Shown here piece by piece: positions 24,447 through 33,185 of a DNA stretch of 57,790 nucleotides. A program made the translations under genes and the position numbers. Source of the DNA: Gammaproteobacteria bacterium (GTDB lineage Bacteria > Pseudomonadota > Gammaproteobacteria > Steroidobacterales > Steroidobacteraceae); contig JAQGOF010000231.1 of the NCBI GenBank assembly GCA_028293745.1, positions 1-57,790 of the forward strand. Reading direction: 5' to 3'. The first letter of the stretch is position 1. Each line of letters begins with the position of its first letter. The notes beneath the pieces are model-generated. The model was given only the letters and a program-made list of their open reading frames with translations, did no database searches and was not told the DNA's origin.

Positions 24447-25880
24447 ATGAAAAATAAGCATCTTGCCTGGCTCGCTGTCTCGTCGCTGATCGGGCTACCC
24501 GCAGCGCATGCCGACATCGAGTTGATAGCAACCGGCAATATCAGTGGCACGTACGAGGATCTCGCTCACAATACGGCTAGGCCGCTGGAGAACGGTGTCC
24601 CCGGGGACCGGCTTGGCGGTATCGGATCCGGGTTGGCTCATGCCGGTGGCACCACGTTCCTCGCGCTTCCGGACCGCGGGCCGAACGCAGCTTCGTACAA
24701 TAGCGCTGTTGATGACACGTCTTCCTACATTGAGCGCTTTCATACGCTCGATCTGAGCCTCCTGCAGAGCGATGCAGGCTCGCCGTTACCCTTCACACTG
24801 ACTCCAACGCTGCGATCGACCACGCTGCTCTTCAGCAGGTCGCCGCTGATTTATGGCACTGGCGCCGGACTTGGAGTAGGCAGCGGCCAGCCTGCGCTCA
24901 ACTTCGAGCGGCATCGCAACTACTTCTCGGGTCGCTCCGACAATTTTGATCCTTCGCGTTTATCCACGAGTGTGAATAACGGGCGTCTCGATGCGGAGAG
25001 CATCCGGGTCTCCCGTGACGGAAGAAGTGTGTTCATCTCCGATGAATATGGCCCGTATGTGTATCAATTCGATCGTGCCTCAGGCGCCCGCATTCGTGCC
25101 TACAAACTGCCTGACGAGTTCGGCGTCGCGAATTTGAGCCCGCAGGGCGCTGTCGAAATCAGCGGCAACACTTCGGGCCGGGTTGCCAACAAGGGAATGG
25201 AGGGGTTGGCTATTGCACCTGATGGACGGACTCTCTTCGGCGCGATGCAGAGTCCGCTAATTCAGGATGGCGGTACGGATGGCTCCGTCACGCGTATCGT
25301 CAAGATTGACGTCTTCAGCGGCGTCACGCATGAATTTGCCTATCCGCTGACCAACATCGGCACTGCAGGCAAGCCGAAGTACCCGACGGTCAGTGACATC
25401 GTGGCTGTCAACGATCATCAGTTCCTCGTTGATGAGCGCGATGGCAAGGGGCTGGGTGATAACTCCACCGCCGTGTTCAAACGCCTGTATCTGATCGATC
25501 TGGATGGTGCACAGGAAGTGAGCGGCATCAGCGGCGCGGTAAACCTCGCTCCCAAAGCGGTGGCGAAGGCGCTGTTCCTGGATATTGTCGCGGTGCTCAA
25601 CGCCGCCGGATTTGCGAGTATCGACATTCCGGCCAAGCTCGAGGGAGTGGCGTTTGGCCCGGATGTGACGGTGGCCGGTTCCAACCGCCATACGGTCTTT
25701 GTCGGCAACGACAATGACTATGTGGCAAGGGTGACGGATACCAATCACCCTTCCGGTATCGACAATCCGAACCGGTGGTTTGTGTTCGCGTTCGGGGATT
25801 CGGACTTGCCGGGCTACACACCACAGAAGATCGACGAGCTCGATTGCGATGGACTTGGGTGTCACGGCTTCGAGGACTAG
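24447..25880 (+). CDS. Secreted phytase-like beta-propeller protein
   Basis: A 477-residue exported protein of the 'esterase-like activity of phytase' family (phytase-like propeller). The signal peptide ends LPAAHA (about residue 22), followed by IELIATGNISGTYEDL. Family features are GLAHAGGTTFLALPDRGPNA, RLDAESIRVSRDGRSVFISDEYGPYVYQFD, KGMEGLAIAPDGRTLFG and a late PAKLEGVAFGPDV. The C-terminus is rich in Asp and Cys (DELDCDGLGC). Members are often found in phosphate or phosphoester contexts, but few are characterised. It lies 135 bases after the aminotransferase. A strong hairpin follows its stop. Confidence 0.8.
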   Translation: MKNKHLAWLAVSSLIGLPAAHADIELIATGNISGTYEDLAHNTARPLENGVPGDRLGGIGSGLAHAGGTTFLALPDRGPNAASYNSAVDDTSSYIERFHTLDLSLLQSDAGSPLPFTLTPTLRSTTLLFSRSPLIYGTGAGLGVGSGQPALNFERHRNYFSGRSDNFDPSRLSTSVNNGRLDAESIRVSRDGRSVFISDEYGPYVYQFDRASGARIRAYKLPDEFGVANLSPQGAVEISGNTSGRVANKGMEGLAIAPDGRTLFGAMQSPLIQDGGTDGSVTRIVKIDVFSGVTHEFAYPLTNIGTAGKPKYPTVSDIVAVNDHQFLVDERDGKGLGDNSTAVFKRLYLIDLDGAQEVSGISGAVNLAPKAVAKALFLDIVAVLNAAGFASIDIPAKLEGVAFGPDVTVAGSNRHTVFVGNDNDYVARVTDTNHPSGIDNPNRWFVFAFGDSDLPGYTPQKIDELDCDGLGCHGFED

Positions 25881-25892
25881 TGGCCGGGCTTA

Positions 25893-25918
25893 CAGGCAGC
25901 CGGTATTGCGGCTGCCTG
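25893..25918. terminator. Perfect 10-bp hairpin between phytase-like gene and tRNA
   Basis: CAGGCAGCCG (25893-25902) pairs with CGGCTGCCTG (25909-25918) around a 6-base loop. It starts 13 bases after the propeller gene's stop and lies about 60 bases beyond the 3' end of the convergent tRNA gene. There is no T-run, but its position suits a bidirectional terminator or transcript end. Confidence 0.5.
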
Positions 25919-25976
25919 GGCTTGCGCCCGCAAATTTTGGTCTGCCACGTCCCCGGAATGGACCCAAAGGTAGTCG

Positions 25977-26050
25977 CGCGCCCGGAGAGATTCGAACTCC
26001 CGACCCTCAGGTTCGAAGCCTGATGCTCTATCCAACTGAGCTACGGGCGC
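25977..26050 (-). tRNA. tRNA-Arg (anticodon UCG)
   Basis: A 74-base cloverleaf on the minus strand: acceptor stem GCGCCCG/CGGGCGC with discriminator G, D-arm GCTC...GAGC, anticodon stem TCAGG/CCTGA with loop CTTCGAA giving anticodon TCG (reads CGA), and a T-arm with TTCGAAT between GGGAG and CTCTC. No CCA is encoded. No integrase or duplicated attachment site was seen beside it. Confidence 0.95.
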
Positions 26051-26134
26051 AGCCAGTACGCAGTTTACCGGGTTGCCCTGGACGGTGCACGATGGTGAAT
26101 CGGCTAAAGTACGGGCGTTCGCGAGGCAAGGTGG

Positions 26135-26707
26135 ATGAAGCTCACAGTCGCTCCTCTGACTCCAGATCGCTGGTCCGACCTCGAAGCGGTCTTCAATGGC
26201 AAGGGATGTTCGGTCGCTCGTGGCTGCTGGTGCATGGCCTACCGTCTCAGTGGCTCGCGCGAACCATTGCCGCGCGGGGTGACCCGCTCTCAAGCCAATC
26301 GCGCTGGCCTCAAGGCGCTCGTAGATGCCGGCAATCCACCAGGCCTCATTGGCTATCGCGGGAAGGTCCCGGTCGGGTGGGTCTCCATTGGTCCACGCGA
26401 GGAGTACGCCAAGCTAAAGCGCTCGCCTGTAATGAAACCGGTCGACGAGCAATCCGTCTGGTCGGTCATCTGCTTTGTCGTGCCGGCCGAGTACCGCGGT
26501 CAGGGTGTGGCGCAGGCCCTCCTTAAGGGGGCTGTTGCGTATGCCAAGAAGCAAGGCGCCAGGCTGGTCGAGGGCTATCCTGTGGACAAACCGGCTCGTT
26601 CCAAGGATGACTATATGTGGTTCGGGGCGAAGTCCATGTACGACAAAGCGGGCTTCAAGGAAGTGGCGCGCCGCAAGCCCCAGCGGCCTATCGTTCGCTA
26701 CGAATGA
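26135..26707 (+). CDS. GNAT-family N-acetyltransferase
   Basis: A 190-residue single-domain GNAT enzyme that would acetylate a small molecule or amine using acetyl-CoA. The acetyl-CoA loop is CFVVPAEYRGQGVAQALLKGAV (about residues 108-130), preceded by LIGYRGKVPVGWVSIGPREEY. The N-terminal GCSVARGCWCMAYR cysteine-containing segment is seen in a known subgroup of uncharacterised GNATs. The C-terminus shows YDKAGFKEVARR, the usual last strand. Starts with ATG 26135 after AAGG. It is convergent with the TonB receptor gene by 10 bases; substrate unknown. Confidence 0.88.
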   Translation: MKLTVAPLTPDRWSDLEAVFNGKGCSVARGCWCMAYRLSGSREPLPRGVTRSQANRAGLKALVDAGNPPGLIGYRGKVPVGWVSIGPREEYAKLKRSPVMKPVDEQSVWSVICFVVPAEYRGQGVAQALLKGAVAYAKKQGARLVEGYPVDKPARSKDDYMWFGAKSMYDKAGFKEVARRKPQRPIVRYE

Positions 26708-26717
26708 TATTGATGGA

Positions 26718-29003
26718 TCACAAGTCGTAGGCCGCCCCCGCAAAAAACGTCCGGTCCCTGCCGGGCTCGAGCAGCCCGCGCGCGATAAACACTCGCGAGT
26801 AGTAGTGACGATCGGTGAGATTCGCGATACCCCCGAGCAGGCGCAAGTGCCCGCCGACGATGTACTCACCTGACAGGTCCAGGAGGGTGTATTTCGGAAT
26901 GCGCGCTGGCGTGGTTCCGATTGGGAGGTTGCTGTCCTGAAAGTACTGCGACCCCACGGAATCAACAACCAGGCTGAGCTTGTATTGCCGGTCCTGGCGC
27001 AGTGTTACACCTGCCTTGAGCACGTAGTCCGGCGCATAGGCCGGCGTCTTGCCAGCCTGATTCTGCAAGCGGCTGCTGGTGAACCGGGCATCCAGGTAGC
27101 TTGCATTGGCGAACACGTCGAAGTGCTTGTCCGGCGGGCTGTCCCGCCACCAGCGAAGTACATCGTATGAGCCTTCGAGCTCCACGCCGCGGCTGCGCGT
27201 ATTTCCGGTGTTTACGTCGATCGTACAGTTAGTGACGTTTGGGCCGCAGAGAGATCCGGTCTGGGTGAGCTGCTGTGCCTCGATCCGGTCGTGAACATTC
27301 ACCTGGAACAGGCTTACGTCGTAATACAGGCCCACGCTGGGCCAGCCGTGAACGCCGGCCTCGTAGGTCAGGTACTTGGTGGGGTTCGGATTGTTACCTG
27401 GAGCGTAGTTGCTGAAAGGGCTGGCGATGTCCAGATAGCGCAGCGGCCGGAATCCCTGTGACACGTTCAGGTACGTCTCGTTGCCGCGGCCGAAATCATT
27501 GCCTATGCCAACCCCGAACAGCGGGATGTTCTTGCGATAGGTCGCATCAACCAACAGGGAATGCGACGCGATGGTCTGACGAGACTCGAGCTCCTCGTGG
27601 TCGAAGCGCGCCGATGTCACCAGGTGAAAATATCGGAACCGGAAGACGTTCTCGGCAAATACGGCCGCATAGTGAGTGCGGCGGTCTTCGGCATACGAGT
27701 GTATGCCCGATTCGTCGTCGCGGTCTGCAAGCGGGTTTGGGTTGACGTACTGGTTGTAGGGACTCCGAGACGTGTATGCGGTATACCCGAGCGTCAATGC
27801 GTTGCCGCGGCCCCAGCGGTGCAGAAACCGGCCGTCGAGTCCGGTGTAGTGGAAGCGCTGTCCGGCGATTGTGGAGGACGAGGCGACCCCGGCGTTATAG
27901 GCGCCAGATCGGGTGATCAGGTCCTGGTAGCCGGTCCAGAGTTTCTGGGTGTAGAGATTGTTCTCGTCGAATGGGTTCTCGTAGGTGACGACCGCGGTGT
28001 ACCGATCGGTCCACTCGCGGTCATCGGGGGTCGTCGTCTGATGGCGATCCGCCTGAAACTGGTCGCCGGACATCAAGCCTGCGAGCCCGCTCTCGACAGA
28101 ATAGGCGTGAATGCTGACAGTGAGTTTCTGATTCCCGCCGAAGCGGTAGCCGATGGTCAGGTCACCGGCGTTGACGTGGTAGTCACCGTTCAGGCGCTGA
28201 CCGGTTGACTGCCGGTGCGAATAGTCGGCCGAGTAGTCCCAATCGCCGACGGTCCCCGATAGAGCGTTGAAGCTCGAGAACAGGCTGTTGGATCCGCCGA
28301 CCTGCTCGGTGGTACCACTCCACGGCCGGTCGGGGTTGGGTGTGCGTGAAATGAAATTGATGACTGGCTGAGGCTCTGGTCCGTACAACAGGCCGGACCC
28401 GCCGCGGATCATCTGGACCGAGCTGATTGTCTGCGGGACCGGCAGGTAGTACACGGTTGGAAACCCGATCCAGTCGAGCTCGAGGGGCAGGCCGTCCTGC
28501 ATGACCAGCACGTACTCGCTTTCTTGCGGATTGCCGAGGCCGCGATAGGAGAGATTGAGCTGTGTCGGGTTCTGTTGTTCGGCGAGGACGATGCCGGGGA
28601 GGCGATCGAACACTTCGCGCTGGTTGTTGTCGATCACCGTCGGCTGGTTATCCAGTTTCACGACGGAGGTCTTCTTGGTGACGGTGATGGTGGTTCCGTC
28701 AATCTCAGGCAGCGAATGCGCGTAGCGCGTCTCGCGGTTGAATAGCCACGGCTTGGCTCTGATGAGGACGGCTTCTTTGCCGCCTTGGCCCGCGGGCTGT
28801 TTTTGAGCCGCGGCGGGTGGTGAGTCGTCATCGGGCGCTGATTGGTCCGGGGGCGAGGCTGCTACTGCGGCCGCCGTCGCAGGCAGCGGTGCTGCTGCAA
28901 CTGCCACCAACATCCGAAGCGTGGCGCTTAGCGCAAGGCGATGCAATGCGAACTGCCGGCTCGCCCGCAAGCGAGCCGGCACACCTGCCGCAGTCAATTC
29001 CAA
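26718..29003 (-). CDS. TonB-dependent receptor of the BNR-propeller operon
   Basis: A TonB-dependent outer-membrane receptor of up to 761 residues. After a signal peptide (about residues 25-50), a Pro/Asp/Gln-rich stretch and an unusual region follow, then the plug domain (DNNQREVFDRLPGIVLAEQQ, LSYRGLGNPQESEYVLVMQDGLPLELDWIGFP, GSGLLYGPEPQPVINFISRTP) and a barrel ending FFAGAAYDL. The plug motifs recall FecA-like receptors. The longest frame starts with TTG 29003, overlapping the upstream gene by 10 bases; GTG 28982 or an internal ATG are alternatives. It is the last gene of the operon beginning at 36347. The ligand is unknown; a product made by the propeller proteins is a guess. Confidence 0.88.
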   Translation of the reverse strand: MELTAAGVPARLRASRQFALHRLALSATLRMLVAVAAAPLPATAAAVAASPPDQSAPDDDSPPAAAQKQPAGQGGKEAVLIRAKPWLFNRETRYAHSLPEIDGTTITVTKKTSVVKLDNQPTVIDNNQREVFDRLPGIVLAEQQNPTQLNLSYRGLGNPQESEYVLVMQDGLPLELDWIGFPTVYYLPVPQTISSVQMIRGGSGLLYGPEPQPVINFISRTPNPDRPWSGTTEQVGGSNSLFSSFNALSGTVGDWDYSADYSHRQSTGQRLNGDYHVNAGDLTIGYRFGGNQKLTVSIHAYSVESGLAGLMSGDQFQADRHQTTTPDDREWTDRYTAVVTYENPFDENNLYTQKLWTGYQDLITRSGAYNAGVASSSTIAGQRFHYTGLDGRFLHRWGRGNALTLGYTAYTSRSPYNQYVNPNPLADRDDESGIHSYAEDRRTHYAAVFAENVFRFRYFHLVTSARFDHEELESRQTIASHSLLVDATYRKNIPLFGVGIGNDFGRGNETYLNVSQGFRPLRYLDIASPFSNYAPGNNPNPTKYLTYEAGVHGWPSVGLYYDVSLFQVNVHDRIEAQQLTQTGSLCGPNVTNCTIDVNTGNTRSRGVELEGSYDVLRWWRDSPPDKHFDVFANASYLDARFTSSRLQNQAGKTPAYAPDYVLKAGVTLRQDRQYKLSLVVDSVGSQYFQDSNLPIGTTPARIPKYTLLDLSGEYIVGGHLRLLGGIANLTDRHYYSRVFIARGLLEPGRDRTFFAGAAYDL

Positions 29004-32000
29004 AGCCGCAGATTTCTTGGCAGCTCGACTCCCAGCCGCGCATCCGGATCGAGGCGGCCGCCGGCGCTCACGCCGCCCGCGCCGCGCTCATCATCGTCGT
29101 CGAAAGCGGTCGGCGGTGGCACCATCAGCGCGTGCGCGCCCTTGCCTTGCAAAGCCTTGTTGATGGCGGGCAGTTCCGCAGCGGTCACGCGCGTAAACTC
29201 CGCAGTGATCTCACCCAGTTGGTTGCGCAGCGCCGCCGTGTTCTCGATCTGATAGGAGGAGGGCGGCCCATCCCAGGAGATGATGGCGCCGTACAGTTGA
29301 TCGGTGTGTTCCCGCAGGCGCTCCTCTCCGGTGATCGCGCCGCCTTCGGTGGTCGCCACTATCTGCTTGCGAAGCCCGTCGAGCTTGCCATCGAACGCGG
29401 ACAGCCTGGCGTGCACGGCATCCTTTGCCGGCCGGTCCTTGTTGGCTTCTGCAAGTTGCTCGCGCAGTCCTGCAATCTGCTCGAACAGAATGGATTCGTC
29501 ATTGAACAGGTCGTGGACCTTCATCGCCGCGTCGTACTGCGCCTTCCGGTCGGCAACAGTCCACTTGACACGTTGGTCCAGGCCCACTGTTATCTGCGTC
29601 TCGTAGTTTTTTCCGTTCTTCTGCAGCCTGACCGTATAGACCCCGGGAAGCGCCCGCGGTCCCTGGGTCCCTGCCTGGGCGAGTTGCACGGCCGGTGGAA
29701 CATGCGGTGGCCGCAGGTGCATCGTCCAGACAACGCGGTTCAAGCCACGGCGCGTGCTTGCGGGCAGCTCGTCGACGACGGTGCCTTTGGCATCGAGTAT
29801 CTCGATCTTCAGCTTGCCGAACAGGTGGCGCGTCTTCTGATAGTAGGTGATCACCGCGCCGGTGGCAGGATCATCGCCCTTGAATGCGGCGGCTCCGGCC
29901 GGCCAGCCGCCGAAGGCCTCAATGCGTTGCTGCGTCGGTCGAGCCGAGACAAACACTGCTTCCCGGGTTGTCAGCTCGGGAGTCAGGTAGCGCAGCGGCG
30001 TGATGTCATCCACGATCCAGATGCCGCGCCCATGCGTAGCCAGGACCACATCGTTGTCCCGGGGTTGGATTGCAAGATCCCGCACGGCCACCGCTGGAAT
30101 GTGACCGCCCTTGAACTGCGCCCAGTGCAAGCCCCGATCGGTGGAAATCCACAGCCCGAACTCCGTTCCCAGAAACAGGAGTTGCGGGTCCACGGTATCT
30201 TCCTTGATGACATGCACATAACCGTGCACGCCCTTGGCATCCTTCGGCGTTGCCAACGGTGCCCAGCTCTTGCCAAAGTCGGTAGTTACATACACGTAGG
30301 GCGCCATGTCGCCGAAGGTATGCCGGTCGAGCCCCAGATAGGCAGTTCCGGCTGCAAACGAGCTGGCCTGGATCCAGTTGACCCAGGCGTTCTTCGGCAC
30401 GCCCGCAAGGTTTGCAGTCAGGTTGGCCCAGTGCTCGCCGCCGTCTCTCGTGAGCTGCACGTTGCCATCATCGGTGCCGACCCAGATGAGCCCTGCGGTC
30501 AGCGGCGATTCGCTGATCGAATAGATCGTGGTATGCATCTCGGCCGCCGAGTTGTCCACGGTGATGCCGCCGGACTGCTCCTGTTTCTGCTTCTGGGGAT
30601 CGTTCGTCGTCAGGTCCGGAGAAATCCGCTGCCAGGACTGGCCGTGGTCCCGTGAGCGGAACAGGAACTGCGAGCCGATGTACACAGTCGCCGGATCGTG
30701 CGGCGAAAGCGCAATGGGTGTGTTCCAGTTGAACCGCAGCTTGGTGTAGCGCTTGAGGTCCGCGGCGCCGAGTTTCGGCTGGATGTCGCGGGTCTCGTGC
30801 GTACGAATGTTGACTCGGCCGATGGCGCCTCCCTGTGCCTCGGCGTACAGATAATCCTTGTCCACTGGATCGGCAAACATCCAGAAACCGTCCCCACCGA
30901 ACATGTTTTCCCAACGGGAGCTCGTTATGCCGCTGGGATAGGCCGAATCCCCGACCCAGGAGCTGTTGTCCTGCAGGCCCCCGTACACATGATACGGATC
31001 GTCCCTGTCGAGACTGACGTGATAGAACTGGGAGATCGGCAGATTATCGGTCTTCCACCACTTGTTCGCGCCGTCGAAGGAGATCCACAGGCCACCGTCG
31101 TCGCCTGCAAACACGTGCTGCGAATTGTTCGGATCGACAAACACGTCGTGCACGTCGCCGTGCATGCCGACGAAGCCCCCAATGGCGCTGAAGCTTTTGC
31201 CGCCGTCCTCACTGAGGATCAGGGCGCCGTCGGTCTTGAAGACCCGCTTGGGGTTCTTCGGATCGACTATCAGGTTTGCAAAGTAGAAGGGACGCCAGAC
31301 CATCCATTGGCTCTTGTCTCCGCCCTCCCACGTGGCGCCGCCGTCGTGTGAGATCACGATCTGCGACTCGGTGGACTCGACAAACGCATAGACGGTCTTT
31401 GCATCGCTCGGGGCGAATGCGAGCGCAATGCGGCCATACGGCTTCGGTGGCAGCCCCTTGTGGGATTGCGCGAGCTCCTCCGTCCACGTCTTGCCGCCGT
31501 CGATGCTGCGATACAGTCCGCTACCCGAGACGGCGTGCGGCCCGTTGCCACCGGAGCGGAAGGTCCAGCCCTGGCGGCGAAAGTCCCACAATCCGGCAAG
31601 CAACACATCGGGATTCGAGGGGTCCATGGCTACGCTGCCGCAGCCTGTCGAGCCGTTCGATCCCTTGAGCACGAGCGCCCAGGTTTTGCCGCCATCCACG
31701 GTCTTGTAGAGGCCGCGCTCGGTCGAATCGCTCCACAGCTTGCCCGGCACACACGCATAGACGGTGTCGGAAGCGCGTGGATCGACGATGATCTTCGCAA
31801 CGCGCTCGGATTCGGGAAGGCCAACATGGGTCCACGACTCTCCCCCGTCCGTGGATCGGTAAATGCCATCACCGATCGACACGCTGTTCCGAGTCCAGGC
31901 CTCTCCAGTGCCGACCCATACGTTCTGGTGATTGGAGGGGTCAATCGCGATGGCGCCGATCGACTGTACCGGCTGGTCATCGAACACAGGTTTGAAGGTA

Positions 32001-32260
32001 GTCGCGCCGTCTGTTGACTTCCATACGCCGCCGCTGGCGGCACCGACAAACAGGATGACTTTGCCGGAATCGTCGGCGAAGCCTGCGAGCGCCGCAATGC
32101 GGCCGCTCATCGCTGCTGAGCCGATGTTGCGAGCTCCCAGGCCGGAAATGGTTCCGGAGTCGATCAGCGGCGCAGGTTGCGCATTGTCAGGTCCCGCAGA
32201 AACAAGAGCGGCATAACCCAATAACATGACAGCAGTAGTGAGTGCGAGGTCAGTTCGCAT
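28994..32260 (-). CDS. BNR/Asp-box beta-propeller protein A, secreted
   Basis: A 1088-residue exported protein made mostly of sialidase-like propeller blades. A signal peptide (ALTTAVMLLGYAALVSA) is followed by at least eleven Asp-box motifs of the S/T-x-D-x-G-x-x-W/F type, for example STDGGESW, TVDGGKTW, SHDGGATW, SRDHGQSW and TRDGGEHW. A late GRGIWIVDD marks the last blade. From about residue 800 an Ig-like segment (TYYQKTRHLFGKLKIEILDAKG) and a helical, coiled-coil-like region end in Asp- and Gly-rich sequence. No catalytic sialidase residues were identified, and such proteins are annotated only as WD40/YVTN/BNR-like. Strong ribosome site AGGGAGAA before ATG 32260. Confidence 0.85.
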   Translation of the reverse strand: MRTDLALTTAVMLLGYAALVSAGPDNAQPAPLIDSGTISGLGARNIGSAAMSGRIAALAGFADDSGKVILFVGAASGGVWKSTDGATTFKPVFDDQPVQSIGAIAIDPSNHQNVWVGTGEAWTRNSVSIGDGIYRSTDGGESWTHVGLPESERVAKIIVDPRASDTVYACVPGKLWSDSTERGLYKTVDGGKTWALVLKGSNGSTGCGSVAMDPSNPDVLLAGLWDFRRQGWTFRSGGNGPHAVSGSGLYRSIDGGKTWTEELAQSHKGLPPKPYGRIALAFAPSDAKTVYAFVESTESQIVISHDGGATWEGGDKSQWMVWRPFYFANLIVDPKNPKRVFKTDGALILSEDGGKSFSAIGGFVGMHGDVHDVFVDPNNSQHVFAGDDGGLWISFDGANKWWKTDNLPISQFYHVSLDRDDPYHVYGGLQDNSSWVGDSAYPSGITSSRWENMFGGDGFWMFADPVDKDYLYAEAQGGAIGRVNIRTHETRDIQPKLGAADLKRYTKLRFNWNTPIALSPHDPATVYIGSQFLFRSRDHGQSWQRISPDLTTNDPQKQKQEQSGGITVDNSAAEMHTTIYSISESPLTAGLIWVGTDDGNVQLTRDGGEHWANLTANLAGVPKNAWVNWIQASSFAAGTAYLGLDRHTFGDMAPYVYVTTDFGKSWAPLATPKDAKGVHGYVHVIKEDTVDPQLLFLGTEFGLWISTDRGLHWAQFKGGHIPAVAVRDLAIQPRDNDVVLATHGRGIWIVDDITPLRYLTPELTTREAVFVSARPTQQRIEAFGGWPAGAAAFKGDDPATGAVITYYQKTRHLFGKLKIEILDAKGTVVDELPASTRRGLNRVVWTMHLRPPHVPPAVQLAQAGTQGPRALPGVYTVRLQKNGKNYETQITVGLDQRVKWTVADRKAQYDAAMKVHDLFNDESILFEQIAGLREQLAEANKDRPAKDAVHARLSAFDGKLDGLRKQIVATTEGGAITGEERLREHTDQLYGAIISWDGPPSSYQIENTAALRNQLGEITAEFTRVTAAELPAINKALQGKGAHALMVPPPTAFDDDDERGAGGVSAGGRLDPDARLGVELPRNLRLWN

Positions 32261-32279
32261 CTGTGTTCTCCCTGGAAAG

Positions 32280-33017
32280 CTACGGATGCGCGGCGGCGGC
32301 TGGGAACTGGAAGCTGTTGTCGGGGGCCCCGGGGTTCGCTTCCGCCTTCTCGAACTGTACTTTCTGGCGGTCGCTCGAGCCCTTCAGCCCGGACTCCTGC
32401 GCGAAGGGCAGGTACACGCCCGCGACCTGCTCGTAGTCCCCAAAGTCGGTCACGGTCTCCACCGGCACGCCATGTTCGATCCGGCGGTTCACGATGCGAA
32501 TCTCCAGAAAATGATCCGGGTCGAGGTAGACGACCGTCAGGTCGCCGTTGGGCCGGGTGACGCGCAACTTGTGGGCGTCGGTGCCATCGATGTCCTCGGT
32601 GCCGAGATAGTCGAGCTTGTAGCCTTTGGACTTGTAGTCCACCAGCGTCCCGGTGAAGTCGGCTGCGTCCTCGCCGAGTCCCTTGGCATCATCGGCGGAG
32701 AGCTTTTCCGGATCTTTGCGGCCTTGAAACGGATTGATCTGCCAGGCCTGCGTGCCGTCGTACGCCTGCACCTGTGTCAGACCCTGCAGAGAGGCTTCGT
32801 AGCGTATGGAGCCGGGTTGCTTGACGAGGGTGACATAACCGAGCTCGAGCGTGTCGCCCTGGACTCTCATCCGGCCGGAGAGCCGTAGTGTCTGGATTGC
32901 ATGCAGCTTGTCGATGCCTCCCCTGGCCTCGACATTTTTCGTCGCAAGCTCATCGGCGGTCACTGCGAAAGCGGCGTGCGCACTGAGGCACATGACGAGC
33001 GCTGAGAGTCGATGCAT
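32280..33017 (-). CDS. Periplasmic LolA/LppX-like protein
   Basis: A 245-residue exported protein with a signal peptide (MHRLSALVMCLSAHAAFA) and the pattern of outer-membrane lipoprotein-sorting (LolA-like) proteins: DELATKNVEARGGIDKLHAIQTLRLSGRM, then GKADIR-like strands (GSIRYEASLQGLTQVQAYDGTQAWQINPF) and DPDHFLEIRIVNRR. This family binds lipidic or hydrophobic ligands. The start is ATG 33017, not the longer frame start. It sits 19 bases upstream of propeller gene A and after propeller gene B, so it belongs to the same operon. Confidence 0.8.
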   Translation of the reverse strand: MHRLSALVMCLSAHAAFAVTADELATKNVEARGGIDKLHAIQTLRLSGRMRVQGDTLELGYVTLVKQPGSIRYEASLQGLTQVQAYDGTQAWQINPFQGRKDPEKLSADDAKGLGEDAADFTGTLVDYKSKGYKLDYLGTEDIDGTDAHKLRVTRPNGDLTVVYLDPDHFLEIRIVNRRIEHGVPVETVTDFGDYEQVAGVYLPFAQESGLKGSSDRQKVQFEKAEANPGAPDNSFQFPAAAAHP

Positions 33018-33185
33018 GTGAGTCTCGGACGGGGGCTGATTGCCGTATGATGCACTCCGCCGGGAGGTTGCACCAGTCAGCACCTGTCAAGAAGTGTTGC
33101 CCACGGGTTGGTTCCACCCCCAATGCGGCAGGCGGTGCAAGTCGCGCGACGAATCGAACCCTGGGAATCGCTGCGCCGGCGACAG

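Noticed and set aside
25977..26050. tRNA-Arg as integration site of a genomic island
   Set aside because: No integrase, no repeated tRNA end and no change in gene type were seen on either side.
28817..30655. Long open frame on the plus strand opposite propeller gene A
   Set aside because: It reads as Arg/Pro/Gly-rich with no domain or signal, and lies antisense to a clear coding gene with Asp-box repeats. Long antisense frames are common in GC-rich DNA.
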